Both the position numbers and the translations under genes were made by a program. Below are positions 63,160-64,000 of a stretch of 64,000 nucleotides of DNA, in pieces; position 1 is the stretch's first letter, and every line of letters starts with the position of its first letter. Source of the stretch: Zingiber officinale (lineage: Eukaryota; Streptophyta; Magnoliopsida; Zingiberales; Zingiberaceae); the NCBI RefSeq assembly GCF_018446385.1, contig NW_024589856.1:1-64000 (forward strand), in the 5' to 3' direction. The notes beneath the pieces are model-generated. The model did not search any database. It was given only the letters and a program-made list of their open reading frames with translations, and had not been told where the DNA came from.

Positions 63160-63477
63160 GCGCATCTCCAATGCAAAATTTTTAAAAAGGTTTATAAAAT
63201 GAAAAAATTAAATAAAAAATCTAATTATTATGGATGTAAGGTTTGAAATTTGTTGTTAAAGAGCAATAATGAAATTTCAATTTTTTTTTTTTAAATTGAT
63301 GTAATATGTATGTAGTTATGTAATTACATATTATAAAATGAAGCACAAAAAAATCATTTAAAGCTCTAACTATTGGAGATGTTTCAATAAGTTTTTAAAA
63401 TGTTTATATAGCATGATGTAACATATTGAGATCGTAAAAAAAAATTTTTTGTAAAACTCCAACTATTAGAGATGCCC
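63160..63477. mobile_element. Tourist-like (PIF/Harbinger) MITE
   Basis: 318 bp with inverted ends GCGCATCTCCAATGC (left) and ATTAGAGATGCCC (right), flanked by TAA (63157-63159 and 63478-63480). The inside is AT-rich and non-coding. Confidence 0.8.
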
Positions 63478-63538
63478 TAAATATCTGATCACTTGGCTCT
63501 CCTCCGTTGTAGTAGCGTAGCCAGGGTTGTGTTGCACT

Positions 63539-63668
63539 GGGCTCCAGCCCTAGGCAACCCAGCTAATATTCATGTAACAAACACCTTCTGGCAATATTAT
63601 TTACTTGACTCCAGCCTTTTGCAGCCCTGCTAATTTTCATGTAGCAACCATCCCTAATAATATTATTT
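63539..63668. repeat. About 70-bp imperfect tandem duplication
   Basis: GGGCTCCAGCCCTAGGCAAC and TTGACTCCAGCCTTTTGCAG each lead to GCTAATWTTCATGTARCAA. The rest up to 64000 shows nothing recognisable. Confidence 0.7.
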
Positions 63669-64000
63669 TAGGTTAATATCAGAATAGGTTCTATATGAAC
63701 TCCAAGTGATGGACAAATTAAATTAAGATTTAGACCAAAACGAGTGATAGAGAAATTGAACTAAGATTTAACCCAGACAAATGATGAGATCCTAACTACG
63801 CCATTACCTGAATTAATATCCCACTTCCGCCTCAGATGCATGCGTGTCTTACAAAACTAGTTAACTTGACAGGCCAAATTGGTTGTCTTTAATAACTCCG
63901 GAGAGCTTTGATGCATTCGATCGACTAGAGACCTAACACGAAATGCCCATAAATAGTATATTTTCGTACATAAATAATAAAGTAATATTTTTAAATTTTA

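Overview
This is a 64 kb piece of plant nuclear DNA. It has spliced genes with GT-AG introns, Au-family SINEs, and Ty1-copia, Ty3-gypsy, hAT and PIF/Harbinger elements. The transposon mix suits a flowering plant with many repeats, perhaps a monocot, but the sequence does not fix the species. Nothing prokaryotic was seen.

Two host genes are supported. The + strand at 3353-4707 holds the last five exons of a MUT9-like/EL1-type casein kinase 1 gene whose kinase domain lies to the left of the window. The - strand at 6781-50234 holds a complete exocyst subunit SEC10 gene of 24 exons. Its 2,451 coding bases join in frame through every splice junction to give 816 residues. The two genes are convergent, about 2 kb apart.

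SEC10 spans 43.5 kb because its introns are full of transposable elements. Intron 21 has an Au SINE. Intron 20 has a broken copia element with hAT transposase remains inside it. Intron 18 has a short hAT derivative, a gag-only gypsy element with a perfect 5-bp target duplication, and an older LTR remnant. Intron 12 has a SINE-like unit and a 175-195 bp tandem array. Intron 6 has a hAT MITE. Intron 3 (10.9 kb) has an RTE LINE fragment carrying an Au SINE, a copia element with 117-bp LTRs, and a collapsed gypsy element. One LTR of the gypsy element contains a hAT-like element, which itself contains a foldback MITE.

Right of SEC10, 50760-62838 is one PIF/Harbinger transposon with an open Myb-like gene and a transposase gene with three stop codons. 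A 7.45 kb LTR retrotransposon sits in it as a perfect 5-bp-duplication insertion. That element has 2.1 kb LTRs, an intact 490-residue gag and no recognisable pol. Its LTRs carry two minisatellites and an array of GATCGGTC...GACCGATC palindromes. This gag-only element is the most unusual object in the window. I found no sign of a wholly new biological system. The last 1.2 kb holds a Tourist-like MITE and a small tandem duplication.
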